Shown piece by piece: positions 1 to 7,539 of a stretch of 11,488 nt of DNA. The notes below the pieces were generated by a model that saw nothing but the letters and a program-made list of their open reading frames with translations, ran no database searches and was not told the DNA's origin. Location: contig JASBUM010000208.1 in assembly GCA_030147905.1 (NCBI GenBank), forward strand, positions 1 to 11,488, in the 5' to 3' direction. The position numbers were made by a program, and so were the translations under genes. Source of the DNA: Acidimangrovimonas sp. (lineage in GTDB: Bacteria > Pseudomonadota > Alphaproteobacteria > Rhodobacterales > Rhodobacteraceae). Every line of letters begins with the position of its first letter. The first letter of the stretch is position 1.

Positions 1-813
1 GCCGAAGGCTTCGCGGAATACAAGCGTGGCGACAAGGAATTGCAGCGTCGGGTTGAGATATTGCACCAGCCCCACCGTGGCCAGGCCGATGCGCCGGGAG
101 GCGTAGGAAAACAGGATCAGCGGCCCGGCCGTGATGACGCCTGAAAAGGCCAGCATCGCCGAGACGAAGGGATCGCGCCCGAACCAGCCGCCTTCCGGCC
201 CCGTCCATTGGGCAGGCCACAGATGCGCATGGATCCCCACCAGCCAGATCGCGGCCAGCGGCGCCAGAACCAGCACCTCGGCCGTGACCGAGACCACCGG
301 CCCGGCCGGCATGCTTTTCTTGAGCAGGCCGTATAGCCCGAAGCTCGACGCGAGAAAGATCGAGATCCACGGCGTCACCCCCAGCCCGAAGGTCAACACC
401 AGAACCGCCAGCACCGCCAGCGCGACGGCCACGGCCTGAACCCCGCGCAGGCGCTCGCCGAAGGCCACCACGCCCAGCGCCACCGCCACCAGCGGAAAGA
501 TGTAATAGCCCAGGCTCGCCTGGACCGAGTGGCCGATCTCCACCGACAGGATGAAGACGAACCAATTGCCGGAAATGGCCAGCGCCGCCAATACGACGCG
601 TCCCAGGCTGCGCCCGGCAACCAGCGCGCCGACCGCGCCCAGCCGTCCCTGGAAAGCAAGCACCACGCCGAAGAAGACCAGCGACCACAAGGTGCGGTGG
701 GCCAGGATCTCGCCGGGCGGCACCTCGGCGATCGCCTTGTAATAAAGCGGCGACAGGCCCCATATCGTGCAGGCGCCGGCCATGGCCAGAACGCCCTTGA
801 GCGGTTCTCTCAT
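1..813 (-). CDS. rarD: RarD-like EamA-family membrane transporter (partial, C-terminus cut off)
   Basis: This is a multi-pass inner-membrane permease of the drug/metabolite transporter superfamily, RarD branch; its physiological substrate is not established. The reading frame runs open from the ATG at 813 to the left edge, giving 271 codons of the roughly 300 usual for the family. The N-terminus MREPLKGVLAMAGACTIWGL is the typical first helix. Further hydrophobic segments alternate with short charged loops, including the family-typical SVEIGHSVQASLGYYIFPLV and, near the truncated end, GLATVGLVQYLNPTLQFLVA. The start overlaps the stop of the upstream metallophosphoesterase (ATGA, 810-813), so translation is probably coupled. 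The identification rests on sequence character and motif memory. A more general EamA exporter annotation is the main alternative. Confidence 0.85.
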   Translation of the reverse strand, partial: MREPLKGVLAMAGACTIWGLSPLYYKAIAEVPPGEILAHRTLWSLVFFGVVLAFQGRLGAVGALVAGRSLGRVVLAALAISGNWFVFILSVEIGHSVQASLGYYIFPLVAVALGVVAFGERLRGVQAVAVALAVLAVLVLTFGLGVTPWISIFLASSFGLYGLLKKSMPAGPVVSVTAEVLVLAPLAAIWLVGIHAHLWPAQWTGPEGGWFGRDPFVSAMLAFSGVITAGPLILFSYASRRIGLATVGLVQYLNPTLQFLVATLVFREAFG

Positions 814-1712
814 GCGGGAATATCCACAAGCGTGATCTCGGGCGGTACGCCGAAGCGAACCGGAATCTTGGAATACCCCAGGCCACCGGAAACCACCATA
901 TGGCGCCCGGCCTCGAACACCGGCCCGTAGGCATAGCGGTTGCCGAAGCGCGACGGCACCACCGGCGACCAGCCCAGAAGCCGGACCTGCCCGCCATGGG
1001 TATGTCCGCATAGCGTCAGCCCGACGCGCGCGGGCATCCGGGCGAAGATGTCGGGCTCATGCGCCAGCATCACCACCGGGCGCCCGTCCTCCACCTGCGC
1101 CAGCGTGCCGGCCAGGTCGTGAACCCCGACACGCCCCCCGTTCAGGTCGGGGCGGAAAAGATAGGCCAGCTGATCGCCCAGTCCCGCCAGCCAGAACCGC
1201 CCCCTTCCCGACCCCAGGGGCAATGCCCGGTTGTGCAACACCTCGATTCCGGCCGCCGACAGCGCGCCCATCGCCGCCGGTTCGCGCGCGGCCCCCCGCA
1301 TCACCGCCGGGTCGGCCCACCAGTCGTGGTTGCCCAGCACCGCATAGACGCCCAGCCGCGCCCGCAGGCCCGAAAGCGCGCCGGCAGTCTCGGCGACCGG
1401 GAGCGCTCGCGTGATGAACCGCGAGGCCGCCGGCAGGTCGCCCAGCACCACCGTCAGATCGGGCGCCAGCGCATTGGCGCGGGCGACGATCCGGCGGATG
1501 CGGGCGGCGTCCATGTAGGGCTCGCTCGCATGGAGATCGGTCAGCACCGCGATGCGCAGCCCTACCCCCTCGGGCCAGCCCTTCGGCCGCAGCCGCCAGC
1601 GCCGGACAACGAGTTCCAGCGCCGGCTCGACGTAGAACGCATAGGCCGCCAGCCCTAGGCCGGCGGCCGCCGTGGCGCCCAGCGTCCGAAAGAATGCGCG
1701 CCGGGTCGGCAC
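810..1712 (-). CDS. Metallophosphoesterase with twin-arginine signal (YaeI-like)
   Basis: This 300-residue calcineurin-like phosphoesterase probably hydrolyses phosphodiesters with a two-metal centre outside the cytoplasmic membrane. The N-terminus TRRAFFRTLG (residues 3-12) matches the Tat consensus and is followed by an Ala/Leu-rich hydrophobic stretch to about residue 28. The metal-binding blocks appear in the usual order: D59-x-H61, G91-D92, G127-N128-H129-D130, H218, and G236-H237-T238-H239-G240-G241. Length and layout fit the YaeI-type phosphodiesterases, which also carry a Tat-like leader. The start is a GTG at 1712, only 6 bp after the sodB stop, with a poor Shine-Dalgarno sequence, which suggests coupling to sodB. 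The stop overlaps the rarD start. The natural substrate cannot be read from the sequence. Confidence 0.88.
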   Translation of the reverse strand: MPTRRAFFRTLGATAAAGLGLAAYAFYVEPALELVVRRWRLRPKGWPEGVGLRIAVLTDLHASEPYMDAARIRRIVARANALAPDLTVVLGDLPAASRFITRALPVAETAGALSGLRARLGVYAVLGNHDWWADPAVMRGAAREPAAMGALSAAGIEVLHNRALPLGSGRGRFWLAGLGDQLAYLFRPDLNGGRVGVHDLAGTLAQVEDGRPVVMLAHEPDIFARMPARVGLTLCGHTHGGQVRLLGWSPVVPSRFGNRYAYGPVFEAGRHMVVSGGLGYSKIPVRFGVPPEITLVDIPA

Positions 1713-1718
1713 CGTCCG

Positions 1719-2321
1719 TCACATGCGCGAGGCGACATTCTCCCAGTTGACGAGCTTGTCGAGGAAGTTCGTCAGATAGGCCGGACGCTTGTTGCGGAAA
1801 TCGATGTAATAGCTGTGTTCCCACACATCACAGCCCAGAAGCGCGGTCTGCCCGAAGCACAGCGGATTGACGCCGTTCTCGGTCTTGGTGACCTTCAGGC
1901 CGCCGCCGCTCTCCTTGACCAGCCAGCACCAGCCCGAACCGAACTGCCCGGCACCGGCGGCGGCGAATTCCTCCTTGAACTTCTCGACCGAACCGAAGCT
2001 GTCCTTGATCGCGCGTTCAAGCTCGCCCGGCATCTTCTTGTTCTCGCCCGGGCCCATCATTTCCCAGAACTGGCAATGGTTCCAGTGCTGCGAGGCGTTG
2101 TTGAAGATGCCGTTCTGCGCCACCGCACCGGACTTGTAGTTGCCGCGCACGACCTCTTCGAGCGACTTGCCCTCCCACTCGGTGCCGGAGATCTGCTTGT
2201 TGCCGTTGTCGACATAGGCCTTGTGGTGCAGGTCGTGGTGGTATTCCAGCGTCTCCTTCGACATCCCCAGCGAGGCCAGCGCATCGTGGGAATAGGGAAG
2301 ATCGGGAAGTTCGAATGCCAT
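1719..2321 (-). CDS. sodB: Superoxide dismutase, Fe type
   Basis: This enzyme dismutates superoxide to H2O2 and O2 in the cytoplasm. The protein is 200 residues from the ATG at 2321, normal for the family. Metal ligands are visible: H28 in EYHHD, H82 in SQHWNH, and D165 and H169 in DVWEH. Gln78 in NNASQ sits where Fe-type enzymes carry the active-site glutamine, and the GSGWCWLV block (128-135) follows. The frame stays open to a GTG at 2351 and includes an ATG at 2339. The start at 2321 is preferred because AAAGGA lies about 7 bases before it, inside those longer versions, and because relatives begin MAFELP. A candidate promoter lies at 2360-2388. The phosphoesterase and rarD follow closely. 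Metal preference is inferred from the Gln position, and a cambialistic Fe/Mn enzyme is possible. Confidence 0.95.
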   Translation of the reverse strand: MAFELPDLPYSHDALASLGMSKETLEYHHDLHHKAYVDNGNKQISGTEWEGKSLEEVVRGNYKSGAVAQNGIFNNASQHWNHCQFWEMMGPGENKKMPGELERAIKDSFGSVEKFKEEFAAAGAGQFGSGWCWLVKESGGGLKVTKTENGVNPLCFGQTALLGCDVWEHSYYIDFRNKRPAYLTNFLDKLVNWENVASRM

Positions 2322-2359
2322 GGGATCGTCCTTTCGCATAAATGAAAACACCTGCGGCG

Positions 2360-2388
2360 AATAAGAGCGCGCGAAGCGTGAAGGTCAA
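2360..2388 (-). promoter_or_regulatory. Candidate promoter for sodB
   Basis: Reading the minus strand, TTGACC (2388-2383) is followed after 17 bases by CTTATT (2365-2360). The first matches a housekeeping -35 element at four of six positions; the second is a weak -10. It lies about 40 bp upstream of the sodB ATG, in the 102-bp gap after the secreted-protein gene. It is a guess from consensus only, since alphaproteobacterial -10 elements are degenerate. Confidence 0.35.
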
Positions 2389-2423
2389 GAGAGCGCGGCC
2401 ACAATAGCGCCGAACCGTCGGGT

Positions 2424-2861
2424 TCACCTTTGGCGGCAATGGCCGAAGGCGTTCTCGTGGTTGCTGAAGCCCTCGACCACCGCGCCGACATTGACCACCG
2501 GCGCCCCGGCCCCGTTCACGGCGGCGTATTTCACCACCACATGGCGATTATGGTTGTCGGGCAGCCGTTCGATCCAGTCGAAACGCAACCGCCCGTCCGA
2601 GGAATGGCTGACCCGCCCCTCGATCGCGTGGCCATAGAAATGCCGGATCCGTCCATCGAGGATACGGACGCGCTGCGCCGGTTGAAGGTAGAAGAAGACG
2701 ATCCGCGGCGGCACCCAGCCGCGCGTGCCGGTATTGTCCATGCGACAATCATAGATGACCAGCCCCGGCGGCCGGACATGGCCGGCGGCCATTGTCTGCG
2801 CAGCGGAGCCAACAAGAAAAAGACCCGCGGCGCAGGCCCTGGAAATCGTCAAGACAGACAT
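2424..2861 (-). CDS. Secreted protein of unknown function with two cysteines
   Basis: I do not recognise this 145-residue protein. The start chosen is ATG at 2861, preceded by GGGGGA with a 6-base spacer; the same frame continues upstream without support. Residues 1-25 look like a Sec signal peptide: ISR near the N-terminus, a hydrophobic core around ACAAGLFLVGSAA, then small residues ending near TMAAG. The mature part has no membrane segment and is rich in Arg, His and Val. It contains exactly two cysteines, C39 near its start (YDCRMDN) and C142 near its end (FGHCRQR), which could form a disulfide in the periplasm. The aromatic pattern of VPPRIVFFY and LRFDWIERL suggests a compact beta-rich fold. 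It lies between soxG and sodB, on the same strand as both, with gaps of about 100 bp on each side, so it may be its own unit. Confidence 0.75.
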   Translation of the reverse strand: MSVLTISRACAAGLFLVGSAAQTMAAGHVRPPGLVIYDCRMDNTGTRGWVPPRIVFFYLQPAQRVRILDGRIRHFYGHAIEGRVSHSSDGRLRFDWIERLPDNHNRHVVVKYAAVNGAGAPVVNVGAVVEGFSNHENAFGHCRQR

Positions 2862-2958
2862 CGTGCGTCCCCCATTGTCCAGACGCCCAGCCTGACGCCG
2901 CAGGGGCCTGTCCATCAAGCCCGCGCCGCCGCGAGCGGGACGAGTCACGCATTCGTGA

Positions 2959-3615
2959 TCAGCCCTGGATATCCGCGAACAGGCCGACCTCGCCGCCGGG
3001 GCGCGCCGCCGTCTCGAGCAGGCCGAAGACATAGGCCGCGACCGACCGGAACGACACCAGCATGAAGCTTTCCCCGCCCCCCGGCGCGGCAGCCGACGGA
3101 TCGATCCAGAAGGCCGCGGCGGTCTGCGCGAGACGGGTGCGGCGGATCTCGCCAGCGCGGAAGCTGCCGGGATGCAGGTCGACCGGCGCGAGCTTGGCCA
3201 GAACCTCGCGCGCACGCGCTCCGGTGATGCGGAAGACCGCGCGCGCATCCGACACGTCGACGACGGTGAAATGCGCCGCGCCCAGCGCGTCGCGCAATCG
3301 CGCGACCACATCGGCGACCGCCCGGTAGGGCAGGATCGCCATCAGTTCGTCGGGCGACATCCAGGCCAGGGCGAACCCCGCCGCACCCTGCCCGGCCCCG
3401 GCCGGCGCGGCGCCGTCGCCCGCGAGGTTCCCGCCGGCGCCCACGATTCTGCGCGCGGCCGGCAGATCCAGTCCCAGCACCCGGCCAAGCGCCGTAGCAA
3501 GCGCCGGATCGGCCAGATCGCCACGGATCGTGACCATGCCAAGCGGGCCGATTTCCTCGATCACGGCAAAACCCTCGTAGCGCACGCCGCCCAGCGCCGA
3601 TTGCGGATCAGACAT
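2959..3615 (-). CDS. soxG: Sarcosine oxidase, gamma subunit
   Basis: This is the smaller folate-fold subunit of heterotetrameric sarcosine oxidase, which assembles with SoxA, SoxB and SoxD in the cytoplasm. It is related to the GcvT N-terminal fold and carries no flavin. The protein is 218 residues. Family-like blocks include GMVTIRGD (26-33), LAWMSPDELMAILP (83-96), FTVVDVSDARAVFRITG (116-132) and RAGEIRRTRLAQ (153-164). A Gly/Ala-rich stretch at about 59-80 appears expanded. The ATG at 3615 is chosen over an upstream in-frame start at 3639 because GGGGAG precedes it by about 7 bases and relatives begin MS. It overlaps the soxA stop by 8 bp, implying coupled translation, and it is the last sox gene here. 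Confidence 0.92.
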   Translation of the reverse strand: MSDPQSALGGVRYEGFAVIEEIGPLGMVTIRGDLADPALATALGRVLGLDLPAARRIVGAGGNLAGDGAAPAGAGQGAAGFALAWMSPDELMAILPYRAVADVVARLRDALGAAHFTVVDVSDARAVFRITGARAREVLAKLAPVDLHPGSFRAGEIRRTRLAQTAAAFWIDPSAAAPGGGESFMLVSFRSVAAYVFGLLETAARPGGEVGLFADIQG

Positions 3616-6600
3616 CCTGCTTCTCCCCGTCCTTGTCATAGAACACCGGATCGACGATGCGCGCGGCGATCAACCGCCCGTCCTCCTGCCCCGAGGTGAA
3701 TTCGAGCGTCTCGCCCATGCGCTCGGGACCGCGCCGCACCAGCGCCATGGCGATGCCGCGCCCCAGCGTCGGCGAGAAATAGGTGGAGGTCACCCGTCCC
3801 TGGGTGTTCTTCTGGCCGTTGGCATTGACCCCCGGCGCCACCGCCAGCGCCCCGTCCGGCAGAACCGAGCCGTCCAGCGTCTCCAGCCCCACGAGCTTCC
3901 AGCGCTCGGGGTCGGTCATGTGAACGCGGGCCTGCCCGCGCTTGCCGAGATAGTCGGCCTTCTTCTTCGAGATCGCCCAGCCCAGCCCAAGATCCTGGGG
4001 AATGACGGTGCCGTCGGTCTCGTCGCCGATCATGATGAAGCCCTTCTCGGCCCGCATCACATGGAGCGCCTCGGTGCCGTAGGGCATCACCCCCAACGCC
4101 TCGCCCTGCGCCACGGCCGCATCCCAGAAGGCGCGTCCCTCGGATGCCGGCACCGCGACCTCATAGGACAATTCCCCCGAGAAGGAGATCCGGAAGACCC
4201 GTGCGCGGAATCCGCCCAGCGTGCCTTCGGCCCATTGCATGAAGGGCAGCGCCGCCTTCGACACATCCATCCCGCCCAGCGCCTCGAGAAGCAGCCGTGC
4301 CTTCGGGCCCACGACCGCGATCTGGGCGAATTGCTCGGTCAGGTTGACGGTGTGAACCTTCCAGTCCCACCATTCGCATTGCAGCCAGTCCTCCATCCAG
4401 CCATGGACCCGCTCGGCCCCGCCGGTGGTGGTGTGGCAAAGCCAGCTTTCCTCGTCGAGGCGCACCACGACGCCGTCGTCGAAGAGAAAGCCGTTCTCGT
4501 TGCACATCAGCCCGTAGCGGCAACGACCCACCTTCAGCGTGCTCATCACATTGGTATAGAGCATGTCGAGAAAGCGCCCGGCGTCCGGCCCACGCACGAG
4601 GATCTTGCCCAGCGTCGAGGCATCGAGCAGCCCGACCTGCTGGCGGGTGTTGCGCACCTCGCGGCGCACGGCCTGCTGGCTGGTCTCGCCGGGCCGGCGG
4701 TAGCAATAGGGCCGGCGCCAGTGGCCCACCGGCTCCCATTCCACGCCGTGGGCGGCATGCCAGTCGTGGATCGGCGTGCGCCGCAGCGGCTGGAAGAGAT
4801 CGCCGCGCGCCTCGCCCGACAGGGCGCCGATCGGGACCGGCGTGTAGGGCGGGCGGAAGGTGGTCGTGCCGACCTGCGGGACAGGCGCACCCAGACTATC
4901 GGCCAGAACGGAAAGTCCATTGATATTGCTAAGCTTTCCCTGATCCGTGGCCATGCCAAGCGTGGTATAGCGCTTGGTGTGCTCGACGCTTTCGTAACCC
5001 TCGCGCGCGGCAAGCTGCACGTCCGAGACTTTCACGTCGTTCTGGTAGTCGAGGAACATCTTGGCGCGCAGCGCCGGACCGGCGCCATGCGGCATGGTCA
5101 CGACCTGAAGCACCGGCGCCTCGCCGGATGCCTCGCCGGGCGCGTCGCCGGGCGCATCGGCTTGCGGGGCGGCTTGCGGGGCGGCCTGCGGGGCGGCCGC
5201 GGCAGCCATCGCAATGCCCAGTCCCTCCAGAACCGCGGCGATCGCATCGTCGGTATCGGCCAGAACCTGCCCGCCCTTGAGCACGCCATTGGCGGCCCCG
5301 GCGACCGTCACGAAGCCGGCGCCGTCCACGCCCAGGGGCGGCCGACCGGCATCGGGGCGGAACATCGCGCCGGCCTCGTCCCAGACCAGCTTGCCGCCGC
5401 AATGGCTCCACAGATGGACCGCGGGCGACCATCCGCCCGACATGGCGACCGCCTCGCAGGGGATCTCCTCGAGCGCCGCGCCCTCGCCGGCCTGCAGGCA
5501 GACCGCGGCGCCGGTGACTCGGCGGGAGCCGCGCACCCTTGCGATCCCGCGCCCGCCTTCGATGCGGATGCCGAGGGCGCGGGCACGTTCGATCAGCGCA
5601 CCCTCCGGCGCCGTACGGGCATCGAGGATCGCGGGCACCTCGAGCCCCGCCTCCTTCAGTGCGATCGCGGTGCGGTAGGCGTCGTCGTTGTTGGTCACGA
5701 CCACCGTGCGGTCGCCGGGGCTGATCGCCCAGTTGACCAGATAGTCCCGCATCGCGGAGGCCAGCATCACCCCCGGCACGTCGTTGCCGGCGAAGGCCAG
5801 CGGCCGCTCGATCGCGCCGGTCGCCACCAGGATCCGGCGCGCGCGGATGCGCCACAGCCGGTGACGCGGCCGGCCGTCGCCGGGGCTGTGGTCCGCCACC
5901 CGCTCATCCGCCAGCAGGTAGCCGTGATCGTAGACGCCGGCGGCCATGGTCCGGTTGCGCAGGGTGACGTTTCCCATCCCCCCGAGTTCGTCCAGCGTGG
6001 CGCGGATCCAGTCCTCGGCCGGCGCCCCGTCGATGCGCAGCCCGTCGACCGGCGACCGGCCGCCCCAGTGCGGCGCCTGTTCCAGGACGATCACCCGCAG
6101 GCCCGCGCGCCCCGCCACCTGCGCCGCGCGCAGTGCCGCGACGCCGCCGCCCACGACGACCAGATCGGCGAAGGCATAAAGGTATTCGTAGCGATCTTCG
6201 TCGGGTTCCCGCGGGACGCGACCGAGACCGGCCGAGCGCCGCACGATCGGCTCGAACAGGTGTTTCCATGCCGCACGCGGATGGATGAAGGTCTTGTAGT
6301 AGAAGCCGGCCGGCAGCAGCCGCGCGGCGGCGTCGTTGATCGCACCGATGTCGAATTCGAGGCTCGGCCAATGGTTCTGGCTGGTCAGCGCGGCGCCCTC
6401 GAACAGCTCGGTCGTGGTCGCGCGCTGGTTGGGCTCGAACCGCCCGCCGGCGCCGAGGTTGAACAACGCATTGGGCTCTTCGGCGCCCGCCCCCACGACG
6501 CCGCGCGGCCGGTGATACTTGAAGCTGCGCCCCATCATCATCTGGTCGTTGGCCAGCAGCGCCGAGGCCAGCGTGTCGCCGGCGAACCCCCGCAGGCGCC

Positions 6601-6673
6601 GACCGTTGAAGGTAAAGCCGCGCGGCTCGGCGCGGGCGATCAGGCGGCCGCCGCGGGCCAATCGGGTGCTCAT
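3608..6673 (-). CDS. soxA: Sarcosine oxidase, alpha subunit
   Basis: This is the large subunit of heterotetrameric sarcosine oxidase; the family binds NAD+ and hosts the folate site that can take the released methyl group. From the ATG at 6673 it has 1021 residues, normal for the family. Residues 18-100 resemble a ferredoxin-like fold, but there is no cysteine before C392, so no [2Fe-2S] cluster can form there. A dinucleotide-binding motif (VVVGGGVAALRAA, 172-184) opens the pyridine-nucleotide domain, and ATGAIERPLAFAG (284-296) and SAMRDYLVNWA (306-316) are typical. The block EHTKRYTTLGMATDQGK (564-580) precedes a GcvT-like folate domain from about 630 to the end. Between the halves lies an Ala/Pro/Gln repeat linker (about 489-520). 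The start overlaps the soxD stop (ATGA) with GGGAGG upstream. The frame extends to 6979, but that part is a shadow of soxD. Confidence 0.96.
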   Translation of the reverse strand: MSTRLARGGRLIARAEPRGFTFNGRRLRGFAGDTLASALLANDQMMMGRSFKYHRPRGVVGAGAEEPNALFNLGAGGRFEPNQRATTTELFEGAALTSQNHWPSLEFDIGAINDAAARLLPAGFYYKTFIHPRAAWKHLFEPIVRRSAGLGRVPREPDEDRYEYLYAFADLVVVGGGVAALRAAQVAGRAGLRVIVLEQAPHWGGRSPVDGLRIDGAPAEDWIRATLDELGGMGNVTLRNRTMAAGVYDHGYLLADERVADHSPGDGRPRHRLWRIRARRILVATGAIERPLAFAGNDVPGVMLASAMRDYLVNWAISPGDRTVVVTNNDDAYRTAIALKEAGLEVPAILDARTAPEGALIERARALGIRIEGGRGIARVRGSRRVTGAAVCLQAGEGAALEEIPCEAVAMSGGWSPAVHLWSHCGGKLVWDEAGAMFRPDAGRPPLGVDGAGFVTVAGAANGVLKGGQVLADTDDAIAAVLEGLGIAMAAAAAPQAAPQAAPQADAPGDAPGEASGEAPVLQVVTMPHGAGPALRAKMFLDYQNDVKVSDVQLAAREGYESVEHTKRYTTLGMATDQGKLSNINGLSVLADSLGAPVPQVGTTTFRPPYTPVPIGALSGEARGDLFQPLRRTPIHDWHAAHGVEWEPVGHWRRPYCYRRPGETSQQAVRREVRNTRQQVGLLDASTLGKILVRGPDAGRFLDMLYTNVMSTLKVGRCRYGLMCNENGFLFDDGVVVRLDEESWLCHTTTGGAERVHGWMEDWLQCEWWDWKVHTVNLTEQFAQIAVVGPKARLLLEALGGMDVSKAALPFMQWAEGTLGGFRARVFRISFSGELSYEVAVPASEGRAFWDAAVAQGEALGVMPYGTEALHVMRAEKGFIMIGDETDGTVIPQDLGLGWAISKKKADYLGKRGQARVHMTDPERWKLVGLETLDGSVLPDGALAVAPGVNANGQKNTQGRVTSTYFSPTLGRGIAMALVRRGPERMGETLEFTSGQEDGRLIAARIVDPVFYDKDGEKQDV
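5120..5196 (-). repeat. In-frame 12-bp minisatellite in the soxA linker
   Basis: Two adjoining sets of 12-bp tandem units lie here. On the plus strand, cttgcggggcgg occurs at 5161-5172 and 5173-5184, with a one-base variant at 5185-5196. Units of the type ctcgccgggcgc occur at 5120-5131, 5132-5143 and 5144-5155, with one or two differences. Each unit is four codons: the first set encodes AAPQ repeats and the second an APGD/APGE/ASGE series. Copy number can therefore change without shifting the frame. Confidence 0.85.
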
Positions 6674-6993
6674 GCCCATCCCTCCCATTCGGGTCGCCTT
6701 GTCCGGATCGCCGCGATCAGATCGGGTGGAGGTTCGCCGGTCTGGGCGCGATAGGTGCCGAAGACCTCCAGCGTCGCGGTGCAGCGCGCGGCGATGAACC
6801 ACTTGCCGCAGCCATAGGCGTGGCGCCAGCGTTCGAAATGCACGCCCCGCGGGTTGCGGCGCGCGAACATGTAGGCCTCGAAATCCGCGTCCGGGGCTTC
6901 GGGGCCCGCACGGCGCAGATGCGCCTCGCCGCCCGGGGCAAGTTCGGTTTCCTCGGCTTTGACGCCGCAGTGGGGGCATTCAAGGATCAACAT
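6670..6993 (-). CDS. soxD: Sarcosine oxidase, delta subunit (zinc protein)
   Basis: This small structural subunit of heterotetrameric sarcosine oxidase binds one zinc ion. The protein is 107 residues. The zinc ligands of the family are in place: C6 and C9 in CPHCG, then H59 and C62 in HAYGCGKWF. The blocks DADFEAYMFARRNPRGVHFE (35-54) and FGTYRAQTGEPPP (78-90) are characteristic. The ATG at 6993 has a strong Shine-Dalgarno sequence, AGGAGG, 6 bases upstream. The stop overlaps the soxA start (ATGA at 6670-6673). It is the first gene of the soxDAG block and lies downstream of a terminator. Whether it is transcribed from soxB by read-through or from its own promoter is unclear. I saw no convincing promoter in the 80 bases upstream. 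Confidence 0.96.
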   Translation of the reverse strand: MLILECPHCGVKAEETELAPGGEAHLRRAGPEAPDADFEAYMFARRNPRGVHFERWRHAYGCGKWFIAARCTATLEVFGTYRAQTGEPPPDLIAAIRTRRPEWEGWA

Positions 6994-7025
6994 GCCTTGC
7001 CTCCTGAACGGGGGATGTGGGGTCG

Positions 7026-7062
7026 CGCGATGCGGGGCGCGGACGGGGCCATGCGCATCGCG
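7026..7062. repeat. 9-bp inverted repeat upstream of soxD
   Basis: The arms cgcgatgcg (7026-7034) and cgcatcgcg (7054-7062) are perfect reverse complements separated by 19 bases. They lie 33-69 bp before the soxD start, between the terminator and the gene. This could be an operator or an mRNA hairpin. In DNA this GC-rich it may also be chance. Confidence 0.35.
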
Positions 7063-7076
7063 GCGCGAAGCATGGC

Positions 7077-7109
7077 AAAACGCCCCTCCGGCACGAGGCC
7101 GGAGAGGCG
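7077..7109 (-). terminator. Rho-independent terminator after the small membrane-protein gene
   Basis: On the minus strand the 12-base arm CGCCTCTCCGGC, the loop CTCGT and the arm GCCGGAGGGGCG form a stem with one G-T wobble, followed directly by TTTT (7080-7077). It begins 94 bp after the stop of the small gene and ends 83 bp before soxD. It is the clearest intrinsic terminator in the window, and it should reduce transcription from soxB and the small gene into soxDAG. Confidence 0.75.
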
Positions 7110-7203
7110 CGTCGCGGATCCTGCCGCGCCGACAAGGGCTGCGGTTCGGATCCGGTCAGGGGCGGTCAGCGGTCGGCACGGGGGGGTGGCCGGCCGGGCC
7201 CCG

Positions 7204-7452
7204 TCAGTTGCCGGAATTGCCCGTGGGCACCTTGACGGTCGCGTTGGGCGTCGTGATGGTCGCCGTTCCGCCACCGCTAGGCGCGGGGGCCGGAGCCGGA
7301 GTGTTGACCGTGAGGCTCGCGCTGCCGCCACCGCCGCCGGCGGGCGCGAAATCTCCCCCCTGCCACAGATAGACCACAACACCGAGAACCGCGATGACGA
7401 CGGCGCCCAGAATGAAGGCCATCGCCGTCTTTCCAGAATTGTCAGAGGCCAT
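7204..7452 (-). CDS. Small single-span membrane protein of unknown function between soxB and soxD
   Basis: This 82-residue protein is not one I can name. It starts with a short polar segment (MASDNSGKTA), followed by one clear transmembrane helix (about residues 11-30, AFILGAVVIAVLGVVVYLW). The rest is a low-complexity tail rich in Gly, Ala, Pro, Ser and Thr (GGGGG at 39-43, PAPAPAP at 52-58, then a Thr/Val/Asn-rich end). The tail would lie in the periplasm if the charged N-terminus stays inside. The ATG at 7452 has AAGGA 8 bases upstream. The leader at about 7450-7500 is noticeably richer in A+T than its surroundings, which supports a real expressed gene. It is not a recognised sarcosine oxidase subunit, yet it sits inside the cluster and is followed by its own terminator. 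Confidence 0.7.
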   Translation of the reverse strand: MASDNSGKTAMAFILGAVVIAVLGVVVYLWQGGDFAPAGGGGGSASLTVNTPAPAPAPSGGGTATITTPNATVKVPTGNSGN

Positions 7453-7539
7453 GATTTCAATCCTTCTTCTCTTGCACTACACAAGGTAAGAAGTCCGGCC
7501 TCGGTTTGCGAATTCATGCGCGATCTTCCGCCCACGCCT

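Noticed and set aside
2862..2958. Terminator after soxG from a CCCGC/GCGGG pair
   Set aside because: The stem is only 5 bp with a large GC-rich loop and there is no T-run, so it is not distinguishable from background.
3920..6754. 944-codon open frame on the plus strand opposite soxA
   Set aside because: It is antisense to a convincing soxA and has low-complexity His/Arg/Gly-rich composition typical of GC-rich shadow frames, with no recognisable motif.
6674..6979. N-terminal extension of soxA to 1123 residues
   Set aside because: The extra part reads soxD in another frame. The ATG at 6673 has a ribosome site, an ATGA overlap and the family N-terminus MSTRLA.
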